Source of the DNA: Bactrocera neohumeralis
Lineage: Eukaryota > Arthropoda > Insecta > Diptera > Tephritidae
Direction: 5' to 3'
Assembly (NCBI RefSeq): GCF_024586455.1
Contig: NC_065919.1
Coordinates: 34,820,839 to 34,884,838 of the forward strand
DNA length: 64,000 bases
In this document: positions 46,401-57,600 of the stretch, in pieces
Position numbering within the stretch: the first letter of the stretch is position 1
Layout of the letters: every line of letters begins with the position of its first letter
Translations under genes and position numbers: made by a program
Notes under the pieces: model-generated
Database searches by the model: none
What the model saw: the letters and a program-made list of their open reading frames with translations, nothing else
What the model was told of the DNA's origin: nothing

Positions 46401-46921
46401 GCGCCCATAGTCACCGTATTTCACAATTTGTTAGTTTTTTGTCATCTTTTCACTGCTGTTTGTACCACTGAGATAATGCTAAGACATACACATTTTCATT
46501 ACAAAGCGATATTTTTTATGTGTGATACATTTGCGAAGAATTATTACTTATTGAAATATAATATATTAAATCGTTTTTACATTTAAAGTTACCATAAGAA
46601 CGAGATGTTCGGAATCTATGCAAAAAAATAATGAGAAAGAACATTTAAAACTATTTCTGTTATGCCTGAATAACTAAAGGAATTCGATATGCATTGTTTG
46701 TCTTGCTGTTGAAATTAATTATCAATTTAAATCCCAGCTTTCAAATACAAAAATACCTATAATAACAGAAAAACCGTGTTTTTACATTAGAAATATATAA
46801 AAATATATAATTATATATAATATATATACTTATTTTACTTATTTATTTTGGCCAAACAGCTGCGTCAAGTAAATATTAAAGCATAGATGTGGGGTTTTTA
46901 ATTATACCCGGAACATGGAGT
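43451..46921. other. Ubx upstream non-coding DNA
   Basis: No gene is seen. 44090-44330, 44540-44900 and 46030-46400 are GC-richer, apparently single-copy stretches. The last includes a Pho-type site (reverse GTGATGGC, 46162-46169). 46780-46840 is TA-rich simple sequence. Candidate enhancer DNA at best. Confidence 0.35.
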
Positions 46922-46965
46922 GCGGTGTCCAAAAAATAAGGTGACATTTGAATTTAAACTGCGCG

Positions 46966-47301
46966 AGTTATATCGTCACATCAACCTCCACCAAAACCCA
47001 GAAGACACCAATAAAACAATAACAACAAATCATTAAATTTATTTTCTTATTGTAATTTATTACTTTTATTGACTCATCAAATTTAAAACATTGCAACAAT
47101 TGTAATTGATACTTACTTCCTGTTTACCAACTTTTATACAATTATTATTGTTTTAATTTTTACTGTATTCTTCTTGACTCATCAAATTTCTTTTACTTAT
47201 TTACCTTCATGTAAAATTAATTTTAAAATAAAGATTATTATTGGTGTAACCTTCAAAGAGATAAGGTGTTTTATTTAACGAAGGAACATAGTAACATAAC
47301 T
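46966..47301. mobile_element. Solo LTR, Gypsy-group (ZAM/297-like), in a GCGCGC target
   Basis: Begins AGTTAT and ends ATAACT (a 6-bp inverted repeat), flanked by CGCG at 46962-46965 and 47302-47305. Excision restores GCGCGCG. An AATAAA lies at 47227-47232. Its length of 336 bp, AGTTA...TAACT ends and a 4-bp duplication are typical of the 297/17.6/ZAM branch of insect Gypsy elements, and Drosophila ZAM is known to prefer GCGCGC targets. No internal coding region is present, so this is the product of LTR-LTR recombination. The orientation was not settled, though AATAAA suggests the plus strand. Confidence 0.75.
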
Positions 47302-47350
47302 CGCGCGTCGAAGGATTTGGAGAATTATTTTGTTTTTAGGTTGGTAGTAC

Positions 47351-47505
47351 CTACTGTAAGTACTCCCTCCACAGGGTTGTGCGCTGGGTTTGGGACCCGC
47401 CACGTAAAAAACAGTACTAATGAAAAAGAACAACAAGCCTCGCTGTTGTTAACTCGGCTATAATCGCGTAAGCGGTGTCTACGCCAGTAAAGAAGAAGAA
47501 GAAGT
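47351..47505 (+). mobile_element. Miniature RTE copy: 5' UTR piece fused to 3' tail
   Basis: 47374-47445 matches the RTE 5' UTR (GGGTTGTGCGCTGGGTTTGG at 47377-47396, compare 7973-7992, and AAAGAACAACAAGCC as in the reverse copy at 60206). From 47446 it continues directly with the RTE 3' end (TGTTAACTCGGCTATAATCG, compare 10156-10175) and an (AAG)n tail. Probable target duplication AGTAC at 47346-47350 and 47501-47505. About 2.1 kb of coding sequence is absent. Confidence 0.8.
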
Positions 47506-47604
47506 ACTGTTAGTCACATTTATGTCAAATTTCATGTCAAAATATTCATTAGTGTTTGAGATACCTGTCGTTTTGTGAGCTGCTAAAAGTGAGTTTTTCG
47601 TTTT

Positions 47605-48643
47605 TTGCGATGTCGAAATTTGTTGAGCAAAGAATTTGCATTAAATTTTGTTTACGGAATCAATTCTGCTGTGGATACGTTGAGGATGGTGCAGAAAGCC
47701 TTTGGTGATGAGGCTATGTCTAAAAAAAATGTTTACAAGTGGTATAGTGAGTTCCAAGCCGGCGGTGAACGTGTCGAAGACGAAGAGCGTCCAGGGCGAC
47801 CATCAACCTCAACCGACAAAGCTCACGTTCAACAAATCAAAGATTTGGTGTTGAAAAACCGTCGATTAACAATTAGAGACCTTGCTGATGAAGTTGCCAT
47901 AGCGAAAGGCTCAGTCAATACCATTTTGAAGGATGTTTTCGGCCTCAAGCGCGTCAAATCTCGACTGGTACCTGAAAACATTTAATTTTTTGGCAAAAAG
48001 GCGTCGCGTTGAAATGTGTGAAACGATGCTTTCCGACTACCAGGGTGTCATGAAATGCATTATAACTGGCGCTGAGACTTGGATCTATGCTTACGACCGT
48101 GCCAAAAGAGAGCCGAGACCAAAAAATTCGCGCCAAAGTCGCTCAAAAATCAAGGTCATGTTGGCTGTCTTCTTCGATTATCGTGGTGTTGTGCATTATG
48201 AATTCCTTCCAACCGGTCAAACAGTCAACAAGGAATATTATTTGAACGTTGTGCGTCGTTTGCGTAACGCTATCCGCCTAAAACGGTTGGAATTGTGTAA
48301 AGACAATTTTTGGTTTTTACACCACGATAATGCACCATCCCATACTGCCATCGTAATTCGTGATCATTTCGCCAAAAACTCAACCCATATCGTTCCGCTA
48401 CCACCGTATTCCCCTGATCTGGCGCCGTGCGACTTCTGGCTGTTCACCAAGCTCAAAAGACCGCTCCGGGGACACCGCTTTTATACGATAGAGGAGATTC
48501 AAGCCGCAGCGAAGAAGGAACTGAAGGCCATCCCGGAAAGTGACTACAACCAGTGTTTCAAAGATTGGAAAATCCGTTGGCATAAGTGCATTGCATCGGG
48601 AGGGGATTACTTTGAAGGGGATGAAATTGATTTGGAAGAATAA
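47605..48643 (+). pseudogene. mariner transposase lacking the first catalytic aspartate
   Basis: The N-terminal part (47605-47985) has the helix-turn-helix and linker (KKNVYKWYSEFQAGGERVED, RPGRPSTST, RLTIRDLADEV). A frameshift near 47980 leads to the catalytic part (47990-48643): IITGAETWIYAY, HHDNAPSHTA, YSPDLAPCDFWLF and the C terminus IASGGDYFEGDEIDLEE. The second and third aspartates are 34 residues apart (DD34D). The first is replaced by alanine (GAETW where mariners have GDE), and the segment after it appears shortened. The start is unclear because the upstream frame shifts near 47610. Confidence 0.88.
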
Positions 48644-48695
48644 ATAAAGAATTTTCAAAATAAATACAATGTCACCTTATTTTTTGGACACACTA

Positions 48696-49470
48696 ATCAA
48701 AGAACACTAGAGTCGCCTATATCACTCTCTGCGCGACCATTGTACCGTTTTAATTATATGTATGTAAAAAGTTGATGATTTTCATTTATTATATGGAATT
48801 TTTCACTTAAATTGATAAAACCGTCACTTGACTTTTTTATTTGTTGCAAAATAGTAATATGAAAACACTTCTTTTTCTTTATTTCACAAGATATGCTGCC
48901 GATCCATTTTTATGCTCACCCCGAATTGCTTATAGTATGTATTGAGTCTAAGTTATTCGACTTTTATTATTGGGGAACCCAAATATTTTAAAAATTTGAT
49001 ATCTCGGTCAAGTAAGTTATTAATGTTCAACATCTTTGTGCTTTTTATGTGTGCTATCTGTGTGCAAACAGCAATACTTGCCCTTATATGCGTGTAAATG
49101 TCATGTTAAGTTTACAAACTCTTAAATATTCTAAGTGCTACATGCATGGTACTCGAGAAGTGCACTCATTTGAGATGAGTGGCCAATAAAATACTACAAA
49201 TATTCACGTAAAAACCAGTAGAGACAACATTATACCAAATATCTAAACATGATTATGAATGTAAATACATTGTAGAAGTGTTGTGCCAATCAGCGATGTT
49301 TTACAACTAAGTTCCAGTTAGTAATAATTTATAGAAAATAAAACTTCAGTCACGACAAACAACTCAAGTACTTTCTTTAAAAAAAACAAATCCCCTTACC
49401 ATTCACCTATCGAGTTTTATCTCTGAGAAATCGAACAAACAAGGCCAAATTAACTTGATTGATTTTCCTT
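48696..49470. other. Non-coding DNA
   Basis: AT-rich spacer, nothing recognised. Confidence 0.35.
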
Positions 49471-49479
49471 TTATACTGT

Positions 49480-50372
49480 AGCAACCTGTTGCTACAGATT
49501 ATAATAGTTTTGTTCACCTAACGGTTATAATTATCACCTAAAAGTAATCGAGATAGATACGGTCATACATATAAATAATCAGGATGAAGACACGAGTTGA
49601 AATCCGTCAATCCGTCCGTCTGTCCGCCCGTGAAGACCGTAACTTAAGTAAAATTTGAGATGTCTTAATGAAACGGGGTCCTTAGTACACAAAACGAGAT
49701 ACGACGTAATCAGACCACTGCCACGCCCACAAAATGCCATTAAACCGAAAATCAATAAATTTACATAATTAAGCACTAAATGAAGATACTCGTATAAAAA
49801 TCTAGTTTGCACTGGGGAAGAAGTATCCTTTAATAAGTTTACTGTACATATCTTCTAAACCATTAAAACTGTTGTAAATTTACCTAGCACAACCTTTATC
49901 ATCCGGCAGTGAGAAAATGGATGAAATCGGAAAATAGCCCCACTCACCCGCCCTATAACAGTACTGTTAAAAAGTACTAAAAACGCAATAAATCAGTAAC
50001 CAAACACGCCAGGATCATTAGATTTTACCCCTGAGATGGTACGAGAGAGCTTTACGGTAGCCAGTATGTAAAATGGGTTTCCTCATAACAGCGTGTATTT
50101 GTGCTTAAAATAAATAAAATTAGGCGAAAACTTGACATAATCGTCATATAACTATTACGATGATTTTCGAACATCCGGCTGACTTTGCTCTTATGGTTGG
50201 TGATTGTAAGTGATGTACCTTAGTGCAAGCCAGGGAAAATTCTTTAAGTATGGAGCATTATTATAGGCGTTGCTATTTCAACTCCGACATACCACAGGTA
50301 CGTATTTCGTTTTTCTAACAAACCTTATAACGAATATGTCGGTCAAAGTTTGAATTATATATAGTATATGTA
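49480..50372 (+). repeat. DINE-1-like family A, 5' segment split by a mariner
   Basis: Starts ACTGTAGCAACCTGTTGCTA, followed by TTTTGTTCACCTAACGGTTA, GAGATAGATACGGTCATACA and a GTCY tract (GTCCGTCTGTCCGCCCGTG at 49612-49631). It continues to the TA at 50371-50372, where a mariner is inserted. The mid-section is shortened compared with the copy at 13837. Confidence 0.75.
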
Positions 50373-51193
50373 CAAGGAGCGTTCCAAAGTAAACAGGACT
50401 TAAAAAAAACAGAACAAATAGCTTTTTCGGCTAAATAAATTTATTTTATTCAAAGTAGTCTCCTTTTGCTTCAATACAGCTTTTTGCACGGTCCAAAAGC
50501 ATGTCGAACGGGTGTTTTAGCTCGTTTGCTGGTATGGCCGCCAGTGTGCCGGTGCAAGCCTGTTGAATGGCCTCTACGAAGGCATAACGCTTTCCATTCA
50601 TGGGCAAATGCATTTTTCCGAAAAGGAAGAAGTCGCACGGTGCCATATCAGGTGAATACGGGGAGTGGTTAACGGTTAAAATGTGAATTTTGGTCAAAAA
50701 TCGGTCACAAACGTCGGTCGAGTGTTGGATTCTGAGCAATTTTTGGTCGTCAGTCAATTTGTGCGGAACAAACCGTGCACACACCTTTCGTAAGACCAAA
50801 TGTTGGGTCAAAATGCGATAAATCTATGTTTTGGAGATGTTCAATTCCATTTCCATGAATTTCAACAACGATTTTGGTTGATTTTTGATGTCCCACGACC
50901 ACTTTAAAAACTTTGAAACCACTCGTGCACTCTGCTACGGGATAGGCAATCATCGCCATAAACTTGTTTCATTAATTGAAACGTTTCGGTAAAAGTTTTA
51001 CCAATTTTAAAACAAAATTTAATGTTGGCTTTTTATTCGAAGCTCATTTTCGTACCGATAACACAAACATAATGACACTTAAAACGCAATAACGTCACTT
51101 CCAATCAATAAAATGTCATGATTTTCTCACTGGAAAATCGATAAAGATAGCAGATTCTAATGCCATAAACGGTTTACTTTGGAAATCACCTTG
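50373..51193 (-). mobile_element. Non-autonomous mariner inserted in family A
   Basis: The ends CAAGGAGCGTTCCAAAGTAA (50373 on) and TTACTTTGGAAATCACCTTG (to 51193) are flanked by TA on both sides (50371-50372, 51194-51195). The minus strand keeps the helix-turn-helix start and the C-terminal part of a DD34D transposase. It has an internal deletion whose joint, near 50725, is the same as in the copy at 57601-58518, plus a second private deletion near 50905. Confidence 0.88.
50446..50811 (-). pseudogene. mariner transposase C-terminal fragment, deletion derivative
   Basis: Frame read from 50811: THLVLRKVCARFVPHKLTDD, QKLLRIQH, then across the deletion joint to CDRFLTKIHILTVNHSPY and SPDMAPCDFFLFGKMHLP, ending AKGDYFE at 50446. 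The segment between the linker and the region just after the second catalytic aspartate is missing, so the first two catalytic aspartates are absent and only the third remains. N-terminal pieces (FKVFKVV, CLSRSR-type) lie at 50960-51040 in other frames. Confidence 0.85.
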
Positions 51194-51331
51194 TATGTAT
51201 ATATGAGTTGCTTGGATTCCGATCTTCTGGTTGACGTTTTACACCTTAAGCTATTTCTTTGGGTTTGATTCCTGTAAGTTGCAAGTTGCAGAATATAAAA
51301 AGGTCTGGTTGCACCCGAACTTAGATTTTTA
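51194..51331 (+). repeat. DINE-1-like family A, 3' segment after the mariner
   Basis: Continues the copy from 50372: ATGAGTTGCTTGGATTCCGA, TTGATTCCTGTAAGTTGCAA, AATATAAAAAGGTCTGGTTGCACCCGAACTTAG-like 3' hairpin (GGTTGCACCCGAAC at 51306-51319). A family B element abuts its end directly. Confidence 0.75.
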
Positions 51332-51775
51332 TACCCTGAACAGGGTATATTAAGTTTGTCACGAAGTTTGTAACACCCAGAAGGAAGCGTCGGAGACCCT
51401 ATAAAGTATATATATAAATGATCAGTATGTTGAGCCGAGTCGATTTAGCCATGTCCGTCTGTCTGTATATATACGAACTAGTCCCTCAGTTTTTCAGATA
51501 TCGTTTTGAAATTTTGCAAACGTCATTTTCTCTTCAAGAAGCTGCTCATTTGTCGGAACGGCCGATATCGGACTACTATAATATATAGCTGCCATATAAA
51601 CTGAACGATCGGAATCAAGTTCTTGTATGGAAAACTTTCACATTTGACAATGTATCTTCACCAAATTTAGTACAGATTATTATCTAAGGAAACAATGTAA
51701 TTTCTAAGGCACCAATGTAATCTGTGAAGAGTATATTAGCTTCGGTGCAGCCGAAGTTAACGTTTTGTCAAAGCT
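51332..51775 (+). repeat. INE-1-like family B (DINE-1), near complete
   Basis: Begins with a palindrome TATACCCTGAACAGGGTATA (51332-51351). It contains AGTCGATTTAGCCATGTCCG with a GTCYGTCY tract (51447-51464), CGGACTACTATAATATATAG and TAGCTGCCATATAAACTGAA. It ends with the hairpin CTTCGGTGCAGCCGAAG (51742-51758) followed by TTAACGTTTTGTC. These are the parts of Drosophila INE-1/DINE-1: GTCY microsatellite, ATAGCTGCCAT block and 3' hairpin. Confidence 0.82.
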
Positions 51776-52134
51776 TACTTATTTTTCGAAATGGTTTATC
51801 CTAATAGTCTCCAAACTTGCTATATTTAAAAAATAAAGGAACTTCTAATTTTATTTAGACATTTATTGTTTATATACTTAGTGGTTGTAAATTTAGGTTT
51901 TAGACGATAATATAGTATTTTGTATAAGATATTTACACTTTTAAATTGTGCATACTTAGAAGCTAATTTTCAATAATTTATGTTTCTATTTACATAGTTA
52001 TTACCAGACAGCTTTTAAAAGAAAATATGACGGACGTGAATTTATTATATGTTAAGGTGAAGACTTATTGCTGACGGAACCTATTTTTTGTATCAAGCGG
52101 TTTAATGTTAAGGTACATAGTACTTTTCATTAAT

Positions 52135-52890
52135 TATACTTTTGCAACATGTTGCTACAGAGTTGTTCACCTCACAGTTTTTTGTATCACTAATCGTGAT
52201 AGATATAGGGTTTAAATATAAATATAATTGTCATGATGACCAGACAAGTTAAGCTCTGAGTCTATTCGTTCATCTGTCTATGCAAGCGATTACTCGACCA
52301 AAAGCTTAGACATGTTGACGAAATTGCGTGGCCCCACCTTTTTATAGATTTAATGTACATATCTCGTAAATCCCAAAACTATAAGAGCAAATTCCATAAG
52401 GACAAATCTAATAAAAACGTCAGTGTAAATATGAATGAAATCAGGTTATAACACCGCCATCTCCCCATAGATCGGGCTACAACCACGCTCCACTTTCCAC
52501 ATACCACAATTTTGAATCTCTTTCACTTTAAAAAATTTTGAAATATTTTTCGCAAATAGTGCATGTGAGGTGTGCTATCTCAGGTTAAAAACTGTCAAAG
52601 CTGGACCATAACTGTTCAAGCCCCACATTCCGAATATGTGAACTCTAGTGCATATCGGTCTTTGCAAAACATAGAAATAAAACTAAATAGGTTCGTCAAA
52701 ATTTGTTAATATGATATTAAATTTGATTATAATCCACTCACGATTTCGTTGAATAATGAATTTAATCCTTTTCGCTGCATTTTTGATATAAAATTTTGCC
52801 AATACCTAATGGTGTTCCCTGGTTTTGGTCCTTGGAAGTAGCAAGGGTATAAAACAACCAGGATCACCCGCGCTAAGACCTTCCTTACTT
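52135..52890 (+). repeat. DINE-1-like family A, shortened copy
   Basis: Starts TATACTTTTGCAACATGTTG and includes GAGTTGTTCACCTCACAG, a GTCY remnant (TCATCTGTCTATGC near 52271) and the terminal GTAGCAAGGGTATAAAAC, followed by GACCTTCCTTACTTATTTG. The middle is reduced to about half the length of the reference copy. Confidence 0.72.
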
Positions 52891-53016
52891 ATTTGTACTA
52901 AGTTTTTATGTTAGTGTTAACTTACACACATACATTAATCTCTACATATAATCTTTGATAAGTGCTATCCCAGGTAATTTTATTTTGTATATGTTATATT
53001 TCCTGCCAAAACATAC

Positions 53017-53186
53017 CAGAGGCGGATCCACGGGGGGAGATGCGGAGAGTTCTCCCCCCAAAAGTTCAAAATTATACATAATTTCCGTCATTAATCACAT
53101 TCTGCAAAGAAAAGGACTTTGAGTTGCAAGTACAAAATTTTATAGTTCGCTAACCACATCCAACATCCACTCTGGATCTGCGCCTG
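53017..53186. mobile_element. Short hAT-type MITE
   Basis: CAGAGGCGGATCCACGGGGG (53017 on) at one end and GGATCTGCGCCTG (to 53186) at the other form imperfect inverted repeats of the same CAGNGGCGGATCC type as the hAT at 33642. About 170 bp, non-coding. The flanks do not show a clear 8-bp duplication (AAACATAC versus AAATACTA). Confidence 0.6.
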
Positions 53187-53584
53187 AAATACTATATTTA
53201 AACATTGGGTAGTACGTAATGAAACTAAAAACATTTCAAAATAAAACAGTTAATTTAATATTTGCTTTATTGGAGTTTTAATCTCATTTTCGCGTATTTA
53301 AAGCACTTTAAAGGCGTATACAAAGCATAGTCGGCGTAGTATGTAATATACTTATACACACAAACATGACAATAAATTTTATATGATAACATGTGCTTGT
53401 GATGCGTCATTTGTAATTAATGAAGGACCATGTATGGCTGCCCTGAAATACGGCGAGCGCATAAATTCTTTAATTAGATTTATATCTTATTCGGATGTCA
53501 GATATGCAAACGCATTTGCTTATGTACAAGCATTTAATAATTTCGCTCAAAGTGGAGGGAAGTTTGAGTACTCTTATAATAAAA
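53187..53584. other. Non-coding DNA
   Basis: Spacer between the hAT-type MITE and a family A copy. Contains a chance open frame but nothing recognisable. Confidence 0.35.
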
Positions 53585-54775
53585 CTAGTAAGAAGAGGCT
53601 AAGTTCAGGTGCAACCGAACATTTAATACTCCTGCAACTTGCAAGAATCTAAGCCAGGGAAATACTTTAAAGTAAACAACCAATAGAGTAAAGTCAGTCG
53701 GATGTTCGAAAAACTTGAAATTAATTATATAGGGGATAGGCTAAGTTTTCGCTCAAATTTATTTATTTTTGCACAAAGATACACTATTATGATTAAATCA
53801 CGATATTTCCATTGGGATAACTCATATTTTGGCCGATATGTGCGGTACAAAGTCACCCCGAAGATTGAAAGTCTTTATATTAGGTCTATGGGGGCTTAGG
53901 GAAGTAAGGTCCGATTAAATACATTTTGACATACAGACATACCATTATAAATTAAGGATTATCCTTTAATTTTCGAACGAAAGTCAACAGTTTTTACTGG
54001 ATTTAAACAATGTTTGGTCTTAAGGTGGCACACACTAAAGAAATTATTCGTGCAATTTTTTTATCCCATTACATTAATTGCTTCTTGCTTACTGTACTGG
54101 AATCTGAACGAATCAAGTGGAATTTAAAATTGTGCTACATGGTAAGTAGGCGTGTTTTTTTATCTGATTTCTTCCATTTTAACACTGTAATATAAGAATG
54201 TAAGTAAAATGCCACGTACTAAATTTTATCGGCATAGGTCAGTCGAGTCCCGAGATATGGGGTTTCACCGAAAAGTGGGCGGTGCCATACCCATCGTCCA
54301 ATTTTCAGACCCGCTCCCATAAAGCTTTCTCATAGCATCTCGTTGGTAAAATTTAATGTTTCTGATGTATTTAGTTATTGTTTTATCGCGCTTTTAGTAG
54401 TTTTTAACAGTACCTTTATATGAGGAGTGAGGGGGGTTATCCTCTGATTTCAACCACTTTTACATTGTCGGTAGAAGTTCCTATATTGAATTAGAATATA
54501 TGTACATTAAACTTGTTAGAGGGCGGGACTACGCCCACTTTTTCAAAAAAATTTGTTCTCAGGTGCCCCTTACTACTGAGATCCTCTGTACCCAATTACA
54601 ATTTTATATCTTAATTTGGTGCTGAGTTATGACACCTATTGTGGCAGTGGTCTGATCACGCCCATTTATGAACTCGGGCAGACAGATAGTCACGAGAAAG
54701 GTTGAAACCCTCTCGTACAACCGTTAGGTGAACAAAACTATAATACTCTGTAGCAACTCGTTGCAAGAGTATAAA
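53585..54775 (-). repeat. DINE-1-like family A, near full-length copy
   Basis: Reverse orientation. From the 3' end: AAGAGGCTAAGTTCAGGTGCAACCGAAC-type hairpin (53592-53620), CAACTTGCAAGAAT, the TATAGGGGATAGGCTAAGTT block, AAGTGGGCGGTGCCATACCC near 54275, GAGGGCGGGACTACGCCCAC near 54520, CAGACAGATAGTC (GTCY remnant, 54679-54691), and the 5' end GTTGCAAGAGTATAA at 54761-54775. No ORF. Confidence 0.78.
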
Positions 54776-55555
54776 TATTACAAAGTTATTGTTACAAGCG
54801 TGTGATATATCTAGAATCAATTCTTTTAATCGAGTATCTTCAAATGACCCACATTTTCCAAATATTTTAAATGCTTCATGGAATGGGTTAAGGGACGATC
54901 CCTTGTTCAGTGCGAAATTTTCAAAAAATCGAATCGGTAATTGCATTATAGGATACTATACACTGTAGTAAACATTCTCACAAAATTTGAAATCGAAATT
55001 CAAATTATTACGGTTGCTACAGTGTTTCTTGTAGAAAGGGAACGAAGCGAGACATCTACCTCGTTCGCGTTTTTCTTAGAATAGTGTTTTTCAAGACCGT
55101 TTCCACTCTCAAAGGAAGAGCTTTGAAGATATCTAGTTCCAATTTGGAGAGAACATTTTTAACGTCATTCTCTTTCACGCTATGGAAGCTTTTTGTTTTT
55201 GAAATTTTCCTATTTTTTTCTACAAAAGACTGTCAAAGAAAAGGGCCAAATTCGATATATATATTTTTTTCAAACCGCCGGCAAGTTTATTGTTGTAAGT
55301 TAATTTCAATATATAAGATATAACCAAATGCAAGTTTTCTTACTACCTATATACACAATTTCATGAATTTTGCGCAGAAGTATGACACATGCGAGTTATA
55401 ATTGCATATTTTACTCTTACTTATTGCATAACAAACACTTACACTTGCATAACAAAGTGGGTATTTGTTTTAATTAAAATTGTGAATGCCAAAAAAAAAT
55501 ATTGAAATTATACTGCATTCACCGAGTAATGGACAAAATATTTGAGGTTATTATC
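54776..55555. other. Non-coding DNA
   Basis: No gene or repeat family recognised. Confidence 0.35.
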
Positions 55556-55660
55556 AAGTAAGAAAGAACAAAGTTCGTTTGTTACCGAACACTTCATATT
55601 CTTGCAATTTGCAAGATTTAAAGCCTGGGAAATACCTTTAGGTGGTGGCATAACTTGATA
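55556..55660 (-). repeat. DINE-1-like family A, 3' end fragment
   Basis: AAGTAAGAAAGAACAAAGTT, GTTACCGAAC, TTGCAATTTGCAAGATTTAA and GCCTGGGAAATACCTTTAGG match the reversed 3' terminus of the family. The rest of the copy is not recognisable. Confidence 0.55.
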
Positions 55661-57598
55661 TCAAAATATATTACAAAAAAATTCAACGTATATTATTCGA
55701 AAAATCCGAAGAGATTACCATCAAATTTGGTGACTTTTTAACTTCTGTATATTACATGTCGTATATTCACTTAGTTTGAGTATTAAAATTTACTCTGTAC
55801 CCGAAATATTTATATTAAAATGAAAGCATTTGAACAAATCTTATATACGTTATATAAACTAAAGAAAAAGTTCTAATAATCACTATATTAGGGGTATGAA
55901 GATTAACGCAAGGTCTAGACTAGTTTCATTCGTCTAAAGCATCTAGACTAATTCGTAAAACAAAGATTCTCTCCGAATTTCAATAATATATAGTATCTTA
56001 AAGCTTTACCGACATTTTAGGTAAAAAATTGGTTATAAGCACTGAGGCCAACATATTTATTATCTCGAAACAAGAAATTTTCTACAAATGCAATTAAAAT
56101 TATATACTTCCATGTCAAACACGTTAAAAATTTGCTATATAAAGTAACTTGATTACAGATTAAGTCTCTGAGTTTACTTTGAGAAAATTGCTTTGGCGGA
56201 GATGTTTCACCGTATCTTTCACTTCCACAGATTGATTGTACGGGTTTCTGAGAATTTAGTGACACAAAGGGATATTTCTTGAGTAAAACTAGAAATTTAG
56301 TAGACAAAAGGTTTAGATGGCTCCAGGTTTGATCTTTTTAAACCTTAAAGCCTTCCGCATAATTTTTCGCATATTTTCGGTAAAGAGCCTCAGAGTGGGG
56401 ATCTCGTGATGTATAGTAACTATGTATGACCCTAGTCGTGATGAAAAAAATAAGCTTTGCTACTAAACGGCAATATTTGGTTAATGTATATGAAAGGCAA
56501 ACATTATTTACATATTTTTAGAGCTGTGTTAATTACAAATATACATATATGTACATATAACTCCATATCTATCTTGATTAGGTTTACGTAATACAAACAA
56601 CCGTTTGGTGAACAAAATTGTTTACTCTGTTGTTGACTAAATGAAGCATAAAACCTGCATACAAAATTACTCACTCAAATATTTATCCACATATCTATGT
56701 ACTATATGTATATCTACGCAATTTAAAAAAACTTTCCTTTAATTTAAATGGGTCAACAATGCCAGATGGGCATTTGGTCAGTTGGCTACTGGACCTTCAC
56801 AATATGTAAATGAGTTTTTGGTAAACGGGACATATTCCATTTCACTTTTAGTTTCAACTGGCGTACGCCTAGTTTCTCGAACAGACTTTAGCATGGTCAA
56901 TCCACTCATTGACCAGCTGGTGGTGTTGTGTGATCTAAAGCGTCTACATTTGGCTTTATGTAAATTTCCTAAGCATATTCAAAGGAATGGTGCTGGCAAA
57001 AGCATATTTGGTTGTAGATGTTTATTACCATTAGTAAAATGTATATATGTGCATATATGAATTATTCATTTAAATCCTTATTCTATAGACTTTCATTTAC
57101 GGTTTAATGTCAATATAATATACATACATATAAACGAATATTAAATACGAAAAATCGGCAAACCAAAAACCATTTTAAATAAATGCGTGGAACTTATTGC
57201 AAAAGTTGTAAACATTTAGTCAGGAAAAAATGTTTAAATGACGCCAAGGTGACGTTTCATGCAAAATTAATAGACAAGCACGAATTTCGCTAGGTTGTGG
57301 AGGTGACTTATAGTAAATAAAAGTGTACCGACATTTATATTGTTTGGCCGGTATTGAAACATAACACTATGGTACGCTTACACAATTTATACATAAACTA
57401 CATACATATGTATGTATATAAAATGGTATTCATACAAGGGCGGATTCAGAGTAGGATTTTTTGAGGAACTATATAATTTTTTACTTGATAGGAGAAATGT
57501 GTAACTGTGTTGTGTTCTCTCCCGCATCGAAAAAATCAAAAAATAGGAGCATCCGATAAAGAACTATATTAATCTTGGCAGGTGCATTTTTTATAGCA
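55661..57598. other. Ubx upstream non-coding DNA
   Basis: No gene is supported. An open frame of 92 codons at 56782-57060 lacks similarity to anything I know. 57434-57446 (AGGGCGGATTCAG) faintly resembles a hAT end. Otherwise AT-rich sequence. Confidence 0.3.
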
Positions 57599-57600
57599 TA

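Larger units (their letters stand above)
46922..48693 (+). mobile_element. mariner (DD34D) element carrying a solo LTR and a mini-RTE
   Basis: The left GTGTCCAAAAAATAAGGTGA (46926 on) matches the right TCACCTTATTTTTTGGACAC (to 48693). A TA follows the right end (48694-48695); the left TA is not preserved. The transposase pseudogene lies at 47605-48643. Two later insertions sit in its 5' part: a 336-bp LTR at 46966-47301 and a short RTE derivative at 47351-47505. Removing both gives a continuous mariner 5' region. Confidence 0.88.

Noticed and set aside
46966..47301. Remnant of an endogenous retrovirus with an envelope gene
   Set aside because: Only a single LTR is present and no internal sequence exists in the window.
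56782..57060. 92-codon open frame as a gene
   Set aside because: No recognisable motif and no family similarity that I can identify; plausible by chance in this length of sequence.
57434..57480. hAT-type terminal repeat
   Set aside because: AGGGCGGATTCAG is only a partial match and no partner end was found nearby.
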